Positions 1 to 8,800 of a DNA stretch of 64,000 bases are shown piece by piece (within the stretch, counting starts at the first letter, position 1; each line of letters opens with the position of its first letter). Position numbers and translations under genes: made by a program. Source of the stretch: Fructobacillus americanaquae (GTDB lineage: Bacteria; Bacillota; Bacilli; Lactobacillales; Lactobacillaceae); assembly GCF_024029775.1 (NCBI RefSeq), contig NZ_CP097122.1:1179001-1243000 (forward strand), written 5' to 3'. Under the pieces are notes generated by a model. That model saw only the letters and a program-made list of their open reading frames with translations. It was not told the DNA's origin and ran no database searches.

Positions 1-200
<200 letters not shown>

Positions 201-206
201 CCAATA

Positions 207-239
207 AAAACGCACTGTTGATGAAACAGTGCGTTTTTT
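207..239 (+). terminator. Rho-independent terminator after udk
   Basis: AAACGCACTGTT and AACAGTGCGTTT form a near-perfect stem around a short loop, followed by six T. Confidence 0.9.
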
Positions 240-288
240 ATTGACTAATGCTGATTTTTGCAGCGGCAAATTGTTCCGTGCAGTCTGA

Positions 289-1140
289 TTAATGAAGGCG
301 AGTGCTTTCGATGACGTCACGCATGGTATCGACGACGTGTTGCGTTTGTGTTGGTAACTTTGATCCAGCAAGGGTGAAAAGTGTGTCGATTATGGTTAGC
401 TGGGCAACCAGGGAGGACATTGATTCTGATCGAAAGTTAATTTCTTCAGCTAAAGAGAGAAAGACTAAATTAGCCATTTCAGCCAAGGGAGAATCAGCGA
501 AGGAAGTAATCGCGATAAAGGGCACTTGATTGTCCTTTAGCTTTTGGGCAACAAAGAGGGTATCTTCGTTGCGACCGGAGTGGGAAATCACGACGGCAGT
601 ATCTTGCGGCGTTAACTTGACTGCTTGCATCAATTGGATGTCGTAATCAGGGTGTGAGATGACATCAATTGGGGTACGCAAGAACTTGTGGTAGGCATCA
701 AAAGCGGCAATTGAAGAGCCTCCGATGCCAAAGAAGCCGACGCGCTTTGCCGAGGTCAGCCACTTAACTGCTTGGTCTAATTTTTCGGCGGTCAAATTGT
801 CGATTGTCATTGAAAGGGCATTTTGAGCGCCGGCAAAAACCTTTTTCGTAATAGCGGCAGTGTCGTCGGCATCCTCAATCTCACCAAACAGATCGACTGG
901 AGGTTTTCTTTGATTATAAGAGGCGAGAGCCACCGAAAAGTCGCGATAGGAAGCAAAACCGATTTTTTTAACAAAACGAGAAATCGAAGCGGTGGATACG
1001 CCAGTTTCTTCAGCCATTTCACGGATGGTGCCGGTTGCAGCTTCGGCGGGTTTGGCTTTAATATAGGTAATCAGTTTACTTTCGGTCTGATTATAACCGG
1101 ATGGACTTTGTCCAAGTTTAGCAAAAATTGAATTTGGCAT
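289..1140 (-). CDS. RpiR/MurR-family transcriptional regulator
   Basis: This 283-residue protein has an N-terminal RpiR-type helix-turn-helix (about residues 1-75; core REMAEETGVSTASISRFVKK) and a C-terminal SIS sugar-phosphate-binding domain (about 130-255; GFFGIGGSS and VVISHSGRNEDT). Family members sense phosphosugars. The gene is divergent from gnd-gntK-gntP with only 152 bp between, so control of gluconate or pentose-phosphate genes is the natural inference. The likely ligand would be 6-phosphogluconate or a related sugar phosphate, but the sequence does not show which. A palindrome in the shared intergenic region overlaps its own promoter, which suggests autoregulation. Confidence 0.9.
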   Translation of the reverse strand: MPNSIFAKLGQSPSGYNQTESKLITYIKAKPAEAATGTIREMAEETGVSTASISRFVKKIGFASYRDFSVALASYNQRKPPVDLFGEIEDADDTAAITKKVFAGAQNALSMTIDNLTAEKLDQAVKWLTSAKRVGFFGIGGSSIAAFDAYHKFLRTPIDVISHPDYDIQLMQAVKLTPQDTAVVISHSGRNEDTLFVAQKLKDNQVPFIAITSFADSPLAEMANLVFLSLAEEINFRSESMSSLVAQLTIIDTLFTLAGSKLPTQTQHVVDTMRDVIESTRLH

Positions 1141-1181
1141 AATTGTCTCTCTTTATTATTGAAGAACCTAAGAATATAAAT

Positions 1182-1210
1182 ACTATACCTAAGTTGAAAT
1201 TTATTTTCAA
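1182..1210 (-). promoter_or_regulatory. rpiR promoter overlapped by a palindromic operator candidate
   Basis: On the minus strand TTGAAA (1205-1210), 17 bp, then TATAGT (1182-1187) make a good sigma-A promoter. The perfect inverted repeat TTGAAA-N5-TTTCAA (1194-1210) covers this -35 box and lies 7 bp upstream of the gnd -35. It is a candidate RpiR binding site. The promoter is well supported. The operator role is inferred. Confidence 0.6.
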
Positions 1211-1217
1211 TTATCAC

Positions 1218-1246
1218 TTGCATCATGTAAATGATTTTCATATAAT
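1218..1246 (+). promoter_or_regulatory. gnd promoter
   Basis: TTGCAT (1218-1223), 17 bp, TATAAT (1241-1246). The gnd start codon is at 1293 with a GAGG Shine-Dalgarno at 1281-1284. Confidence 0.85.
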
Positions 1247-1292
1247 AGAACTTGTAGTTTAAATAGAAGAATTTAAAAAAGAGGTAATACAC

Positions 1293-2201
1293 ATGAAGTT
1301 TGCCATGATCGGCCTTGGTAAGATGGGTCTTAACTTGGTTAAGAACGCCGTTGACAATGGTCACGAAGTTGTTGCATTCGACTTGAACAAGGATTTTGTT
1401 GCAGAAGCAGATGCTTACTCAGACAAGGTTGAAGGCGCCAGCTCAATCGATGACATGTTGGCTAAGTTGCCATCACCAAAGGTTGTTTGGGTAATGGTAC
1501 CAGCCGGTGTTCCAACAAACTCAACAATCGATACTTTGATTGAAAAGATGGATAAGGGCGACATCATCATTGATGGTGGAAACTCAAACTACAAGGACAA
1601 CTTGGAACAAAACAAGCGCACTACTGCAGCTGGTTTGAAGTTCTTTGATGCTGGTACTTCTGGTGGAATGTCAGGTGCTCGTAACGGTGGAAACTTCATG
1701 ATTGGTGGCGATGACGCCCAAGCATGGAAGACAATCGAACCATTGTTTGCTTCAATTGCCTTGGAAGATGGTTACTTGTATACTGGTCGTTTGGGATCAG
1801 GTCACTACTTGAAGATGGTTCACAACGGGATCGAATACGGTATGATGCAAGCCATCGCCGAAGGCTTCGAAGTATTGGAAGCTTCACAATTCGATTACGA
1901 CTACGAAGCAGTCGCAAAGTTGTGGAACCACGGTTCAGTTGTTCGTTCATGGTTGATGGAATTGGCCGAAGAACAATTTGCTAAGGATCCAAAGTTGTCA
2001 AAGATTTCTGGACGGATGCACTCATCTGGTGAAGGAAAGTGGACAGTTGAAGAATCACTTGACTTGGAAGTTCCAGCACCAGTTATCTACTTGTCACTTG
2101 CAATGCGTTACCGTTCATTGCAAGAAGACACGTTCACTGGAAAGGTTGTTTCAGCATTGCGTAACGGCTTTGGTGGACACGCAATGGACGCTGCTAAGTA
2201 A
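1293..2201 (+). CDS. gnd: 6-phosphogluconate dehydrogenase (decarboxylating), short form
   Basis: This enzyme oxidises 6-phosphogluconate to ribulose 5-phosphate and CO2, the central oxidative step of the heterolactic pathway. The protein has 302 residues, the short YqeC/GndA type rather than the roughly 470-residue form. An N-terminal Rossmann motif GLGKMG (7-12) is followed by DGGNSNYKDN (about 94-103), GTSGGMSGARNGG (121-133) and the catalytic region KMVHNGIEYG with Lys174, Asn178 and Glu181. It has its own promoter and is followed by gntK and gntP, so gluconate taken up and phosphorylated feeds this step. Cofactor preference (NAD or NADP) cannot be decided here. Confidence 0.95.
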   Translation: MKFAMIGLGKMGLNLVKNAVDNGHEVVAFDLNKDFVAEADAYSDKVEGASSIDDMLAKLPSPKVVWVMVPAGVPTNSTIDTLIEKMDKGDIIIDGGNSNYKDNLEQNKRTTAAGLKFFDAGTSGGMSGARNGGNFMIGGDDAQAWKTIEPLFASIALEDGYLYTGRLGSGHYLKMVHNGIEYGMMQAIAEGFEVLEASQFDYDYEAVAKLWNHGSVVRSWLMELAEEQFAKDPKLSKISGRMHSSGEGKWTVEESLDLEVPAPVIYLSLAMRYRSLQEDTFTGKVVSALRNGFGGHAMDAAK

Positions 2202-2222
2202 TTTCAGATTTGTTTTGAAACT

Positions 2223-2248
2223 TGCTCCCGTTACTTGGGGGCTTTTTC
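2223..2248 (+). terminator. Weak terminator after gnd
   Basis: GCTCCC pairs with GGGGGC across a short loop, then TTTTTC. The short stem includes a wobble pair, so readthrough into gntK is possible. Confidence 0.5.
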
Positions 2249-2354
2249 TTTGAAAAGCTTATTCTTTCAAGCATCTTGCTATTCTAGATTAAGTTGATTA
2301 ATCAGAAAGAAACCCGAGTGGCCTTTTTTCTGGAATTGTGATGGAGAAATAATC

Positions 2355-3893
2355 ATGGATTATATGATTGGTATCGATTTAGGAACGACCTCGACTAAGG
2401 CCGTTTTGTTCGATGATCAAAACCAAGTGGTGGCCCAATCAAATGTTGGTTATCCCTTATATCGGGATCAAACGGATATGGCGGAAGAAGACTTAGAAGA
2501 AATCTTTGTCGCTTTTACCAACGCCTTAGCTGCTGTTGTTCGTAAGGCCAACTTGAGTAAAGGAAACAAGATTACAGCTGTTTCCTTCTCATCAGCAATG
2601 CACTCATTGATTGCTTTTGATAAAGACTGGAAGCCACTGACACGTGTTATTACTTGGGCCGATACTCGTGCGGTTAAGTATGCTGATGAATTGAAGGAAT
2701 CTGGTCAGGGGATGGAAATCTACCAAAAGACCGGAACGCCAATTCATCCAATGGCACCTTTGTCCAAGTTACTTTGGCTGAGAAATGACCAGCCAGATAT
2801 TTACAAGAATGCTGCTCATTACTTAGGCATTAAGGAATATTTGTTCTTCCGTTTGTTTGGTGCAAACAAGATGGATATTTCAATTGCCTCAGGAACTGGC
2901 TTGTTCAACATCTTTAATTTGGATTGGGATGAACAAGCTTTGTCAGTAACCGGTTTATCAAAGAATCAGTTGCCTGAACCTGTTTCACCATATGAATATG
3001 AAACAAAGATGAAAAGCGATTATGCGACAGTGCTTGGCTTGCCTGCTGATACACCATTTGTTTATGGTGCCGGTGATGGCCCATTGTCAAACCTTGGTGT
3101 TGATGCTGTTCAACCTGGTGTCGCAGCAATCACGATTGGAACTTCTGGTGCCATCCGTGTTGTTTCTGATAAGCCCGTTATCGATCCAAAGGGTCGGACA
3201 TTTACTTATGCCTTGGACAAGGAGCACTGGGTTGTTGGTGGACCGGTTAACAACGGTGGCGATGTCTTCCGTTGGGCCCGCGACAATCTCTTTGATGCCG
3301 AGAAGTCAACCGCCGCACTGCTTGGGCAAGACGCTTATGACTTGATGACTGAAGTGGCATCAAAGATTCCTGCCGGTTCAGATGGCCTGCTCTTCCATCC
3401 GTACTTGGGTGGTGAACGAGCACCAATCTGGGATGCAAACGCTCGTGGTTCATTCTTTGGTTTGAACCACTCACACACTCGTGCAAACATGATCCGCGCC
3501 GTTTTGGAAGGTATTACCTTTAACGTCTACATGGTCTCATTGGCCTTGGAAGAAGTTGTTGGTTCATTAAAGTCCATCCAGGCAACTGGCGGTTTTGCTC
3601 GCTCACCGTTGTGGCGACAAATGTTTGCTGATATCTTTGAACAACCAGTGACAGTGCCACAAGCCTTTGAATCGGGTGCGTTAGCTGCGGTTGTTGTTGC
3701 CCAAAAGGCCTTGGGTCAAATTGATGATTTGTATGAAATCTCAAAGTATGTTGGTAAGTCAAATACTTACCAACCAGACCCAGAAAACTTCGAAGCTTAT
3801 CGGGAATTGGCACCAATCTTCATTCGCTTGTCACGCCAATTGCAAACTGAATATGATAACATTGCCGACTTCCAGCGTAAGCACATGAAGTAA
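2355..3893 (+). CDS. gntK: Gluconokinase, FGGY carbohydrate kinase family
   Basis: The protein has 512 residues, the usual FGGY kinase length. The N-terminal phosphate-binding motif MIGIDLGTTSTKAVLFD and the central ITIGTSGAIRV motif (about 257-268) mark the two actin-like lobes, and the FGGY C-terminal region is TGGFARSPLWRQM. It phosphorylates D-gluconate to 6-phosphogluconate with ATP. The substrate is inferred from the neighbours: gnd upstream and a GntP-family permease downstream. Xylulokinase-like activity is the main alternative. An inverted repeat GATTAA-N5-TTAATC lies upstream at 2287-2303 and may be regulatory. Confidence 0.85.
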   Translation: MDYMIGIDLGTTSTKAVLFDDQNQVVAQSNVGYPLYRDQTDMAEEDLEEIFVAFTNALAAVVRKANLSKGNKITAVSFSSAMHSLIAFDKDWKPLTRVITWADTRAVKYADELKESGQGMEIYQKTGTPIHPMAPLSKLLWLRNDQPDIYKNAAHYLGIKEYLFFRLFGANKMDISIASGTGLFNIFNLDWDEQALSVTGLSKNQLPEPVSPYEYETKMKSDYATVLGLPADTPFVYGAGDGPLSNLGVDAVQPGVAAITIGTSGAIRVVSDKPVIDPKGRTFTYALDKEHWVVGGPVNNGGDVFRWARDNLFDAEKSTAALLGQDAYDLMTEVASKIPAGSDGLLFHPYLGGERAPIWDANARGSFFGLNHSHTRANMIRAVLEGITFNVYMVSLALEEVVGSLKSIQATGGFARSPLWRQMFADIFEQPVTVPQAFESGALAAVVVAQKALGQIDDLYEISKYVGKSNTYQPDPENFEAYRELAPIFIRLSRQLQTEYDNIADFQRKHMK

Positions 3894-3907
3894 GGCGCAG
3901 AGATAAT

Positions 3908-3944
3908 AGGAGAGAAAGCCAGGTGGCTTTCGTATGGATAAATG
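3908..3944 (+). promoter_or_regulatory. Hairpin between Shine-Dalgarno and gntP start codon
   Basis: AGGAG (3908-3912) is the only good Shine-Dalgarno before gntP but lies 29 nt from the ATG at 3942. Between them is a perfect 7-bp hairpin, GAAAGCC (3914-3920) / GGCTTTC (3925-3931). Folding it out leaves 11 nt between the Shine-Dalgarno and the ATG, which is a workable spacing. Confidence 0.55.
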
Positions 3945-5324
3945 GAATTTGTTATGTTATTCGTGTCCATCTTACTCTTGCTGGTTTTAATCACCAAGTT
4001 TAAGTTGAATACCTTTGTATCGTTGGTCATTACGGCCTTCGTTTTGGCCCTCTTATTGGGCATGAACCCATCAAAGATCCCAGATGCCGTTTTGGGTGCC
4101 CAGGGAATGGGAAACATCTTGGGATCAAACGCCGTTATCTTCATCTTTGGTGGAATGATTGGCCGTTTGGTTGCTGATGCTGGTGGTTCTTATCGAATCG
4201 CTAAGACCTTGATTGCTTGGTTCGGTTTGAAGCGCTTGCAATGGGCTGTTTTGTTAGCTTCCTTTATCATTGGAATTTCAATGATTTTCGGAGTTGGCAT
4301 GGTTTTGTTGATTCCAATCGTTTTTGCCGTTGCCATTGAAGCGGGTGTCCCATTGCTTTATTTGGGAATTTCAATGACGGCTGCCTTGTCATCTGCACAA
4401 GGCTTCTTACCACCACAACCAGCTCCAACTGCTGTTGCCTCACAATTAGGCGCAAACGTTGGTTTAATGTTGATTGTTGGTTTGGTTGTTTCAATCATCA
4501 CAGCTATTGTTGCCGGCCCTGTTTATACAAAGTTGGCGCAAAAGTTTGCCCCTGATGCTTTCCAATTCAAGGAACACATTGAAGCGGTTGGTGAAGTCAA
4601 GGAATACGACTTGGATAAGTCACCAAGCTTTGCCATGTCAGTTTTGACTTCTGTCTTTCCATTGATCTTTATGATTATCGCCACTGTTTATAAGTTGGTG
4701 GTTTCAGGCGGCAAGGCCCCAGCTAACCCTGACATGGTTTACCGAGTAATTGATTTCTTGGCAAACCCTGCCGTTGCGATGACGATTTCTTTGGTCTTTG
4801 CCATCTTTGCGATGGGACCAGGACAAAAACGTTCAATGAAGGAAGTTGAAACTTCACTGACTGAAGGTTTGAACTCAGTTGCCGGCATCTTGTTGATTGT
4901 TGGTGGTGGTGGTGCCTTGCGTGGTGTTTTGGTAACATCAGGTATGTCAAACCAAATCGCACACTTGTTCCAATCATCAGGTTCAATGTCGCCAGTCACA
5001 ATTGTTTTGTTTGCTTGGGCAGTAGCTTCATTGCTGCGGATTGCCGTTGGTTCAGCCACGGTTGCTGGTATCACGGCGGTTGGTGTCGTGAATGGTATTT
5101 TAGCTGCTAACCCACACGGTGATTTGTTACTTGTGTTGGTTGCTTTGGCCATTGGTGCTGGCTCATTGATTGCTTCTCACGTTAATGATGCTGGATTCTG
5201 GATCTTTAAGGAATACTTCGATTTGACGGTTAAGCAAACCTTCCAAATTTGGACGGTTTTGGAAACAGTTATTTCTGTAACCGGTTTAATTGTGATCTTA
5301 ATTATTACAGCACTTTTTGTTTAA
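3942..5324 (+). CDS. gntP: Gluconate permease, GntP family
   Basis: This 460-residue, very hydrophobic protein has about 12-14 membrane segments. Family features include the conserved loop LPPQPAPTA (about residues 150-158) and the C-terminal stretch ASHVNDAGFWIFKEYF. GntP transporters import gluconate with protons across the cytoplasmic membrane. The gene follows gntK by 48 bp, in one transcription unit that ends at a strong terminator. I keep the ATG at 3942. An in-frame ATG at 3954 is the alternative, but it is even further from the Shine-Dalgarno. Confidence 0.9.
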   Translation: MEFVMLFVSILLLLVLITKFKLNTFVSLVITAFVLALLLGMNPSKIPDAVLGAQGMGNILGSNAVIFIFGGMIGRLVADAGGSYRIAKTLIAWFGLKRLQWAVLLASFIIGISMIFGVGMVLLIPIVFAVAIEAGVPLLYLGISMTAALSSAQGFLPPQPAPTAVASQLGANVGLMLIVGLVVSIITAIVAGPVYTKLAQKFAPDAFQFKEHIEAVGEVKEYDLDKSPSFAMSVLTSVFPLIFMIIATVYKLVVSGGKAPANPDMVYRVIDFLANPAVAMTISLVFAIFAMGPGQKRSMKEVETSLTEGLNSVAGILLIVGGGGALRGVLVTSGMSNQIAHLFQSSGSMSPVTIVLFAWAVASLLRIAVGSATVAGITAVGVVNGILAANPHGDLLLVLVALAIGAGSLIASHVNDAGFWIFKEYFDLTVKQTFQIWTVLETVISVTGLIVILIITALFV

Positions 5325-5333
5325 CTTAGTGCA

Positions 5334-5371
5334 AAAAAACTGTTGGTATTAGCAACCAGCAGTTTTTTTTT
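5334..5371 (+). terminator. Terminator of the gluconate cluster
   Basis: ACTGTTGGT (5339-5347) pairs with ACCAGCAGT (5355-5363), followed by a run of T. Confidence 0.9.
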
Positions 5372-5382
5372 GTATAATAGAG

Positions 5383-5445
5383 TTGCAATTTGTAATCGTT
5401 CTGGTACAATAGTGACCATTGGTGATTCACTTGTAAGTGGTCACT
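5383..5445 (+). promoter_or_regulatory. Promoter with inverted repeat at the transcription start
   Basis: TTGCAA (5383-5388), 16 bp, TACAAT (5405-5410). Immediately after the -10 is AGTGACCA (5411-5418), and its exact complement TGGTCACT follows at 5438-5445. An inner CACTT/AAGTG pair can stack on AGTGAC/GTCACT. It could act as an operator or as a 5' mRNA hairpin. Confidence 0.6.
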
Positions 5446-5470
5446 TTGATAAATGTGACGGAAGGATATT

Positions 5471-7081
5471 ATGAAATCTCATAAAATTGGTTTACTACAA
5501 CTTGTTCTTTTGGGACTAGGATCATTGATTGGTTCTGGTTGGCTGTTTGGTTCTTGGGAGGCAACTCGTGTTGCTGGGCCAGCCGCTATTATCTCATGGG
5601 TCATTGGGGCAGGCGTGATCGGTGTGATTGCCTACACCTATATTGAATTGGGAACAATGTTTCCGCAGTCGGGTGGAATGTCAAAGTTTGCCCAGTATAC
5701 TCACGGATCGCTCTTAGGCTTTATTGCCTCTTGGGCGAACTGGGTATCACTGATTACTTTAATTCCAATCGAAGCGGTGGCAGCCGTTCAATATATGTCA
5801 ACTTGGCCTTGGAAATGGGCAAATTGGACCCACCATTTCTTAAGTAATGGTCAAATCACGACACCTGGATTGCTTGTTGTCTTTGGCTTTATTGCGGTTT
5901 TCACGTTGCTCAACTACTGGTCTGTGACCTTGTTGACTCGCTTTACTTCAGCAATCTCATTCTTAAAAATTGGGGTGCCATTGTTGACGATTTTAATGTT
6001 GACCATTTCAAGTTTCCATCCTGGAAACTACGGTTCAACGTTTCACCAGTTCATGCCGTATGGAACAGCACCAATCTTTGCGGCAACAACTGTTTCTGGT
6101 ATTATCTTTTCTTTTAATGCCTTTCAAACAATTATTAACTTTGGTTCAGAAGTTAAGGATCCAACAAAAGATATTTCTCGAGGAATTGTGATTTCCTTAG
6201 GAATCGCAGCAATTTTGTACATCTTGATTCAATCAACCTTTATTACGGCGATTGAACCGTCTGAAATTGCTAAATTTGGTTGGCACGGAATCGACTTTCA
6301 GTCACCGTTTGCTGATTTGGCCATCTTACTTGGCTTAAATTGGTTGTCAATCTTGCTGTATACGGATGCCTTTGTTTCACCATTTGGAACCGGTGTTTCC
6401 TTTGCGGCCTCAACCGGTCGTGTCTTGGCTGCCATGGCTTCCGATAAGCACATTCCACAATACTTGGGTAAGATTAACAAAAAGTACGGAATTCCACGAA
6501 TGGCCATGGTGACGGATGCTATCTTGTCAATGATTATGGTAACGGTTTTCCGGTCATGGGGAACTTTGGCGGCTGTTATTTCAACTGCTACCTTGATTGC
6601 CTATTTGACGGGACCAGTTACGGTCATGTCATTACGCAAGATGGCACCTGATTTCAATCGACCATTTAAGTCGAAGAGTATGAAGTACATGGCTCCTCTG
6701 GCCTTTGTATTGGCCTCATTAGCAACTTATTGGGCAATGTGGCCAACCACAATCGAAGTTATTTTGATTATTGTCTTAGGATTACCATTCTACTTCTTCT
6801 ACGAGTGGAAGCAGGGATGGTCAATGGACCGCGCTAAGCAACAAATAAAGGGGTCTTCCTGGTTGCTTTGGTACTTGGTTGCTTTGTCAATTGAATCTTA
6901 TATTGGTTCACACGAATTTAATGGAATTGGCCTGGTGAAGTATCCATTGGACTTTGTGATGATTATTGTCGTTGCTTTGGCCTTTTACTTCTGGGGAACT
7001 GGTTCACGTTTGGTTACTAAGCATTTCCGCCGCGCCAAGAAGATTAATGATACAGTTGAAGTCGAAGAACCTGAACTTTAA
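5471..7081 (+). CDS. APC-superfamily amino acid permease
   Basis: This 536-residue integral membrane protein has about 12-14 predicted helices. The N-terminal helix carries the APC consensus (GLGSLIGSGWLFG, about 16-28) used for substrate binding, and helix 2 begins with GPAAIISWVIGA. An E(I/V)KDPTKDISRGI-like loop is present near residue 225. It resembles the aspartate/glutamate-type permeases such as YveA, but the substrate cannot be read from sequence. The start ATG is preceded by GGAAGGA. The gene is monocistronic between its own promoter and terminator. Confidence 0.85.
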   Translation: MKSHKIGLLQLVLLGLGSLIGSGWLFGSWEATRVAGPAAIISWVIGAGVIGVIAYTYIELGTMFPQSGGMSKFAQYTHGSLLGFIASWANWVSLITLIPIEAVAAVQYMSTWPWKWANWTHHFLSNGQITTPGLLVVFGFIAVFTLLNYWSVTLLTRFTSAISFLKIGVPLLTILMLTISSFHPGNYGSTFHQFMPYGTAPIFAATTVSGIIFSFNAFQTIINFGSEVKDPTKDISRGIVISLGIAAILYILIQSTFITAIEPSEIAKFGWHGIDFQSPFADLAILLGLNWLSILLYTDAFVSPFGTGVSFAASTGRVLAAMASDKHIPQYLGKINKKYGIPRMAMVTDAILSMIMVTVFRSWGTLAAVISTATLIAYLTGPVTVMSLRKMAPDFNRPFKSKSMKYMAPLAFVLASLATYWAMWPTTIEVILIIVLGLPFYFFYEWKQGWSMDRAKQQIKGSSWLLWYLVALSIESYIGSHEFNGIGLVKYPLDFVMIIVVALAFYFWGTGSRLVTKHFRRAKKINDTVEVEEPEL

Positions 7082-7094
7082 TATTGATTTAAAC

Positions 7095-7127
7095 AAAAAG
7101 AATCGGTTAATCCGGTTCTTTTTTTTA
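7095..7127 (+). terminator. Terminator after the first APC permease
   Basis: AAGAATCGG pairs with CCGGTTCTT (one G-U), followed by a T run. Confidence 0.85.
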
Positions 7128-7205
7128 TTCAGCAAGAGATTCTTCTGATAACAAGGCGGTAAATGAGAAAACAGGGAATTTATAAAGTTAGGATTAATAA
7201 AGTGT

Positions 7206-7234
7206 TTGACATTTAAATTAGAAAATGCTAATAT
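7206..7234 (+). promoter_or_regulatory. Promoter of second APC permease
   Basis: Consensus TTGACA (7206-7211), 17 bp, TAATAT (7229-7234), 38 bp upstream of the start codon. Confidence 0.8.
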
Positions 7235-7272
7235 TTTTGATAGTTTATAAATTAAGAAAGTAGGAGATGCTT

Positions 7273-8700
7273 ATGGCAGATAAAAGCGGAATGGGCTCTT
7301 GGTTTAGGAGAGCTGATCCATCAGCATTCGAACAAAGTGATGCCCATCTGAAAAAAACACTGGGTGTGAAGGAAATGTTGGCCTTGGGGGTTGGAACAAT
7401 TGTTTCCACGGCCATCTTTACCTTGCCAGGAATTGTGGCCGCCAACCACGCCGGTGCAGCCGTTAGTTTGTCCTTTGTGGTTGCTGCGATCGTTTCTGGT
7501 TTGACAGCCTTTGCTTATGCGGAGTTTGCTTCTGTTTTGCCATTTGCCGGTTCCGTTTATTCTTGGGCTAACGTTGTCTTTGGTGAAGTTTTCGGGTGGA
7601 TCGCTGGTTGGGCTTTGCTGGCTGAATACTTTATTGCCGTGGCCTTCGTTGCTTCTGGTTGGTCGGCCAATTTCCACCAATTCCTAGCTAATTTCGGCCT
7701 GTCATTGCCAAAAGCCTTGAATGGCTCTTTTGCCGCCGGAAACGGTGGGGTGATTGACCTCTTCTCACTGTTGGCGGTTTTGATTGTGGCCACTTTGCTT
7801 TGGAAGGGTACGAACACAACGGCCAAGGTTGAAAATACTTTGGTGGTCTTGAAGGTTTTGGTAATCTTGCTCTTTATCGTTGTGGGGGCCACTGCTATTC
7901 ATCCTTCAAACTATGCTAACTTTATTCCAGCTCATAAACCAGGAACAACTTTTGGTGGTTGGCAAGGAATTTCAGCGGGCGCTTCACAAATTTTCTTGGC
8001 CTATATTGGCTTTGACTCAATTGCTGCTAACTCTGCTGAAGCAAAGAACCCACAAAAGACAATGCCTCGTGGTATCATCGGTTCTTTGGTTGTTGCCACG
8101 GTCTTGTTCGTGACAGTTGCCTTGGTTATGGTTGGAATGTTCCATTATACACAATATGCTAACAATGCTGCGCCAGCTGCGTGGGCCTTGGAAAAGGCTG
8201 GGCACCCACTTGTATCAAATATTCTTTCTGTTGTTGCCTTGGCTGGAATGTTTACGGCCATTATCGGTATGATGTTGGCTGGCTCTCGTTTGCTATATGC
8301 CTTTGGTCGTGATGGTTTGTTGCCAAAGGTCTTGGGTGACGTTAACGGTAAGGGTTTGCCAAACAACGCTTTGTTAGTTTTAACGGTCATTGCCGTTTTG
8401 GTTGGTTCTGTTTTCTCATTCAACGAATTGGCAGGTTTGATTTCAGCCGGAACATTGATTGCCTTTATCATGGTTTCTGTTGGAGTTTATGCCTTGCGTC
8501 CACGAGAAGGGAAAGATTTGCCAGTACCTGGCTTTAAGATGCCTCTTTATCCAGTTTTGCCTGCTTTGGGTGCCTTGGGTGCCTTTTATATCTTCTGGTC
8601 ATTGGACATTCAGGCTCGTGTTTATGCTGGCTTCTGGTTCATCTTAGGCTTGCTGGTTTATCTGTTCTATGGTTCACGCCATTCACGCTTGCACCAGTAA
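7273..8700 (+). CDS. APC-superfamily amino acid permease, CAT/YfnA-like
   Basis: This is a membrane protein of 475 residues with about 12-13 helices. The first helix has GVGTIVSTAIFTLPGI, and a cytoplasmic loop has FDSIAANSAEAKNPQKTMPR, the hallmark of the cationic amino acid transporter (YfnA-like) branch. I place the start at 7273 rather than the in-frame ATG at 7267, because the AGGAG Shine-Dalgarno (7262-7266) abuts 7267 but lies 6 bp from 7273. The substrate is not determinable. The next gene is an aminotransferase, so a link to amino acid catabolism or exchange is possible. Confidence 0.85.
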   Translation: MADKSGMGSWFRRADPSAFEQSDAHLKKTLGVKEMLALGVGTIVSTAIFTLPGIVAANHAGAAVSLSFVVAAIVSGLTAFAYAEFASVLPFAGSVYSWANVVFGEVFGWIAGWALLAEYFIAVAFVASGWSANFHQFLANFGLSLPKALNGSFAAGNGGVIDLFSLLAVLIVATLLWKGTNTTAKVENTLVVLKVLVILLFIVVGATAIHPSNYANFIPAHKPGTTFGGWQGISAGASQIFLAYIGFDSIAANSAEAKNPQKTMPRGIIGSLVVATVLFVTVALVMVGMFHYTQYANNAAPAAWALEKAGHPLVSNILSVVALAGMFTAIIGMMLAGSRLLYAFGRDGLLPKVLGDVNGKGLPNNALLVLTVIAVLVGSVFSFNELAGLISAGTLIAFIMVSVGVYALRPREGKDLPVPGFKMPLYPVLPALGALGAFYIFWSLDIQARVYAGFWFILGLLVYLFYGSRHSRLHQ

Positions 8701-8731
8701 AGCAACATGACCTAACTTAATATTTTTTCTT

Positions 8732-8758
8732 GAAAGCCCGGAATTTTACGGGCTTTTA
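8732..8758 (+). terminator. Terminator after second APC permease
   Basis: AAAGCCCG (8733-8740) pairs with CGGGCTTT (8749-8756), followed by a short T-rich tail. A TATAAT at 8762-8767 just after it is the likely -10 of the next gene. Confidence 0.85.
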
Positions 8759-8800
8759 TTGTATAATGATTAAAAATAAATGAGAAAAAAGAGGTTGGGT

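Noticed and set aside
4739-5152. Long minus-strand frame opposite gntP
   Set aside because: Shadow of the permease codons (Thr/Pro/Ala-rich opposite Gly/Val/Ala codons), without ribosome site or promoter.
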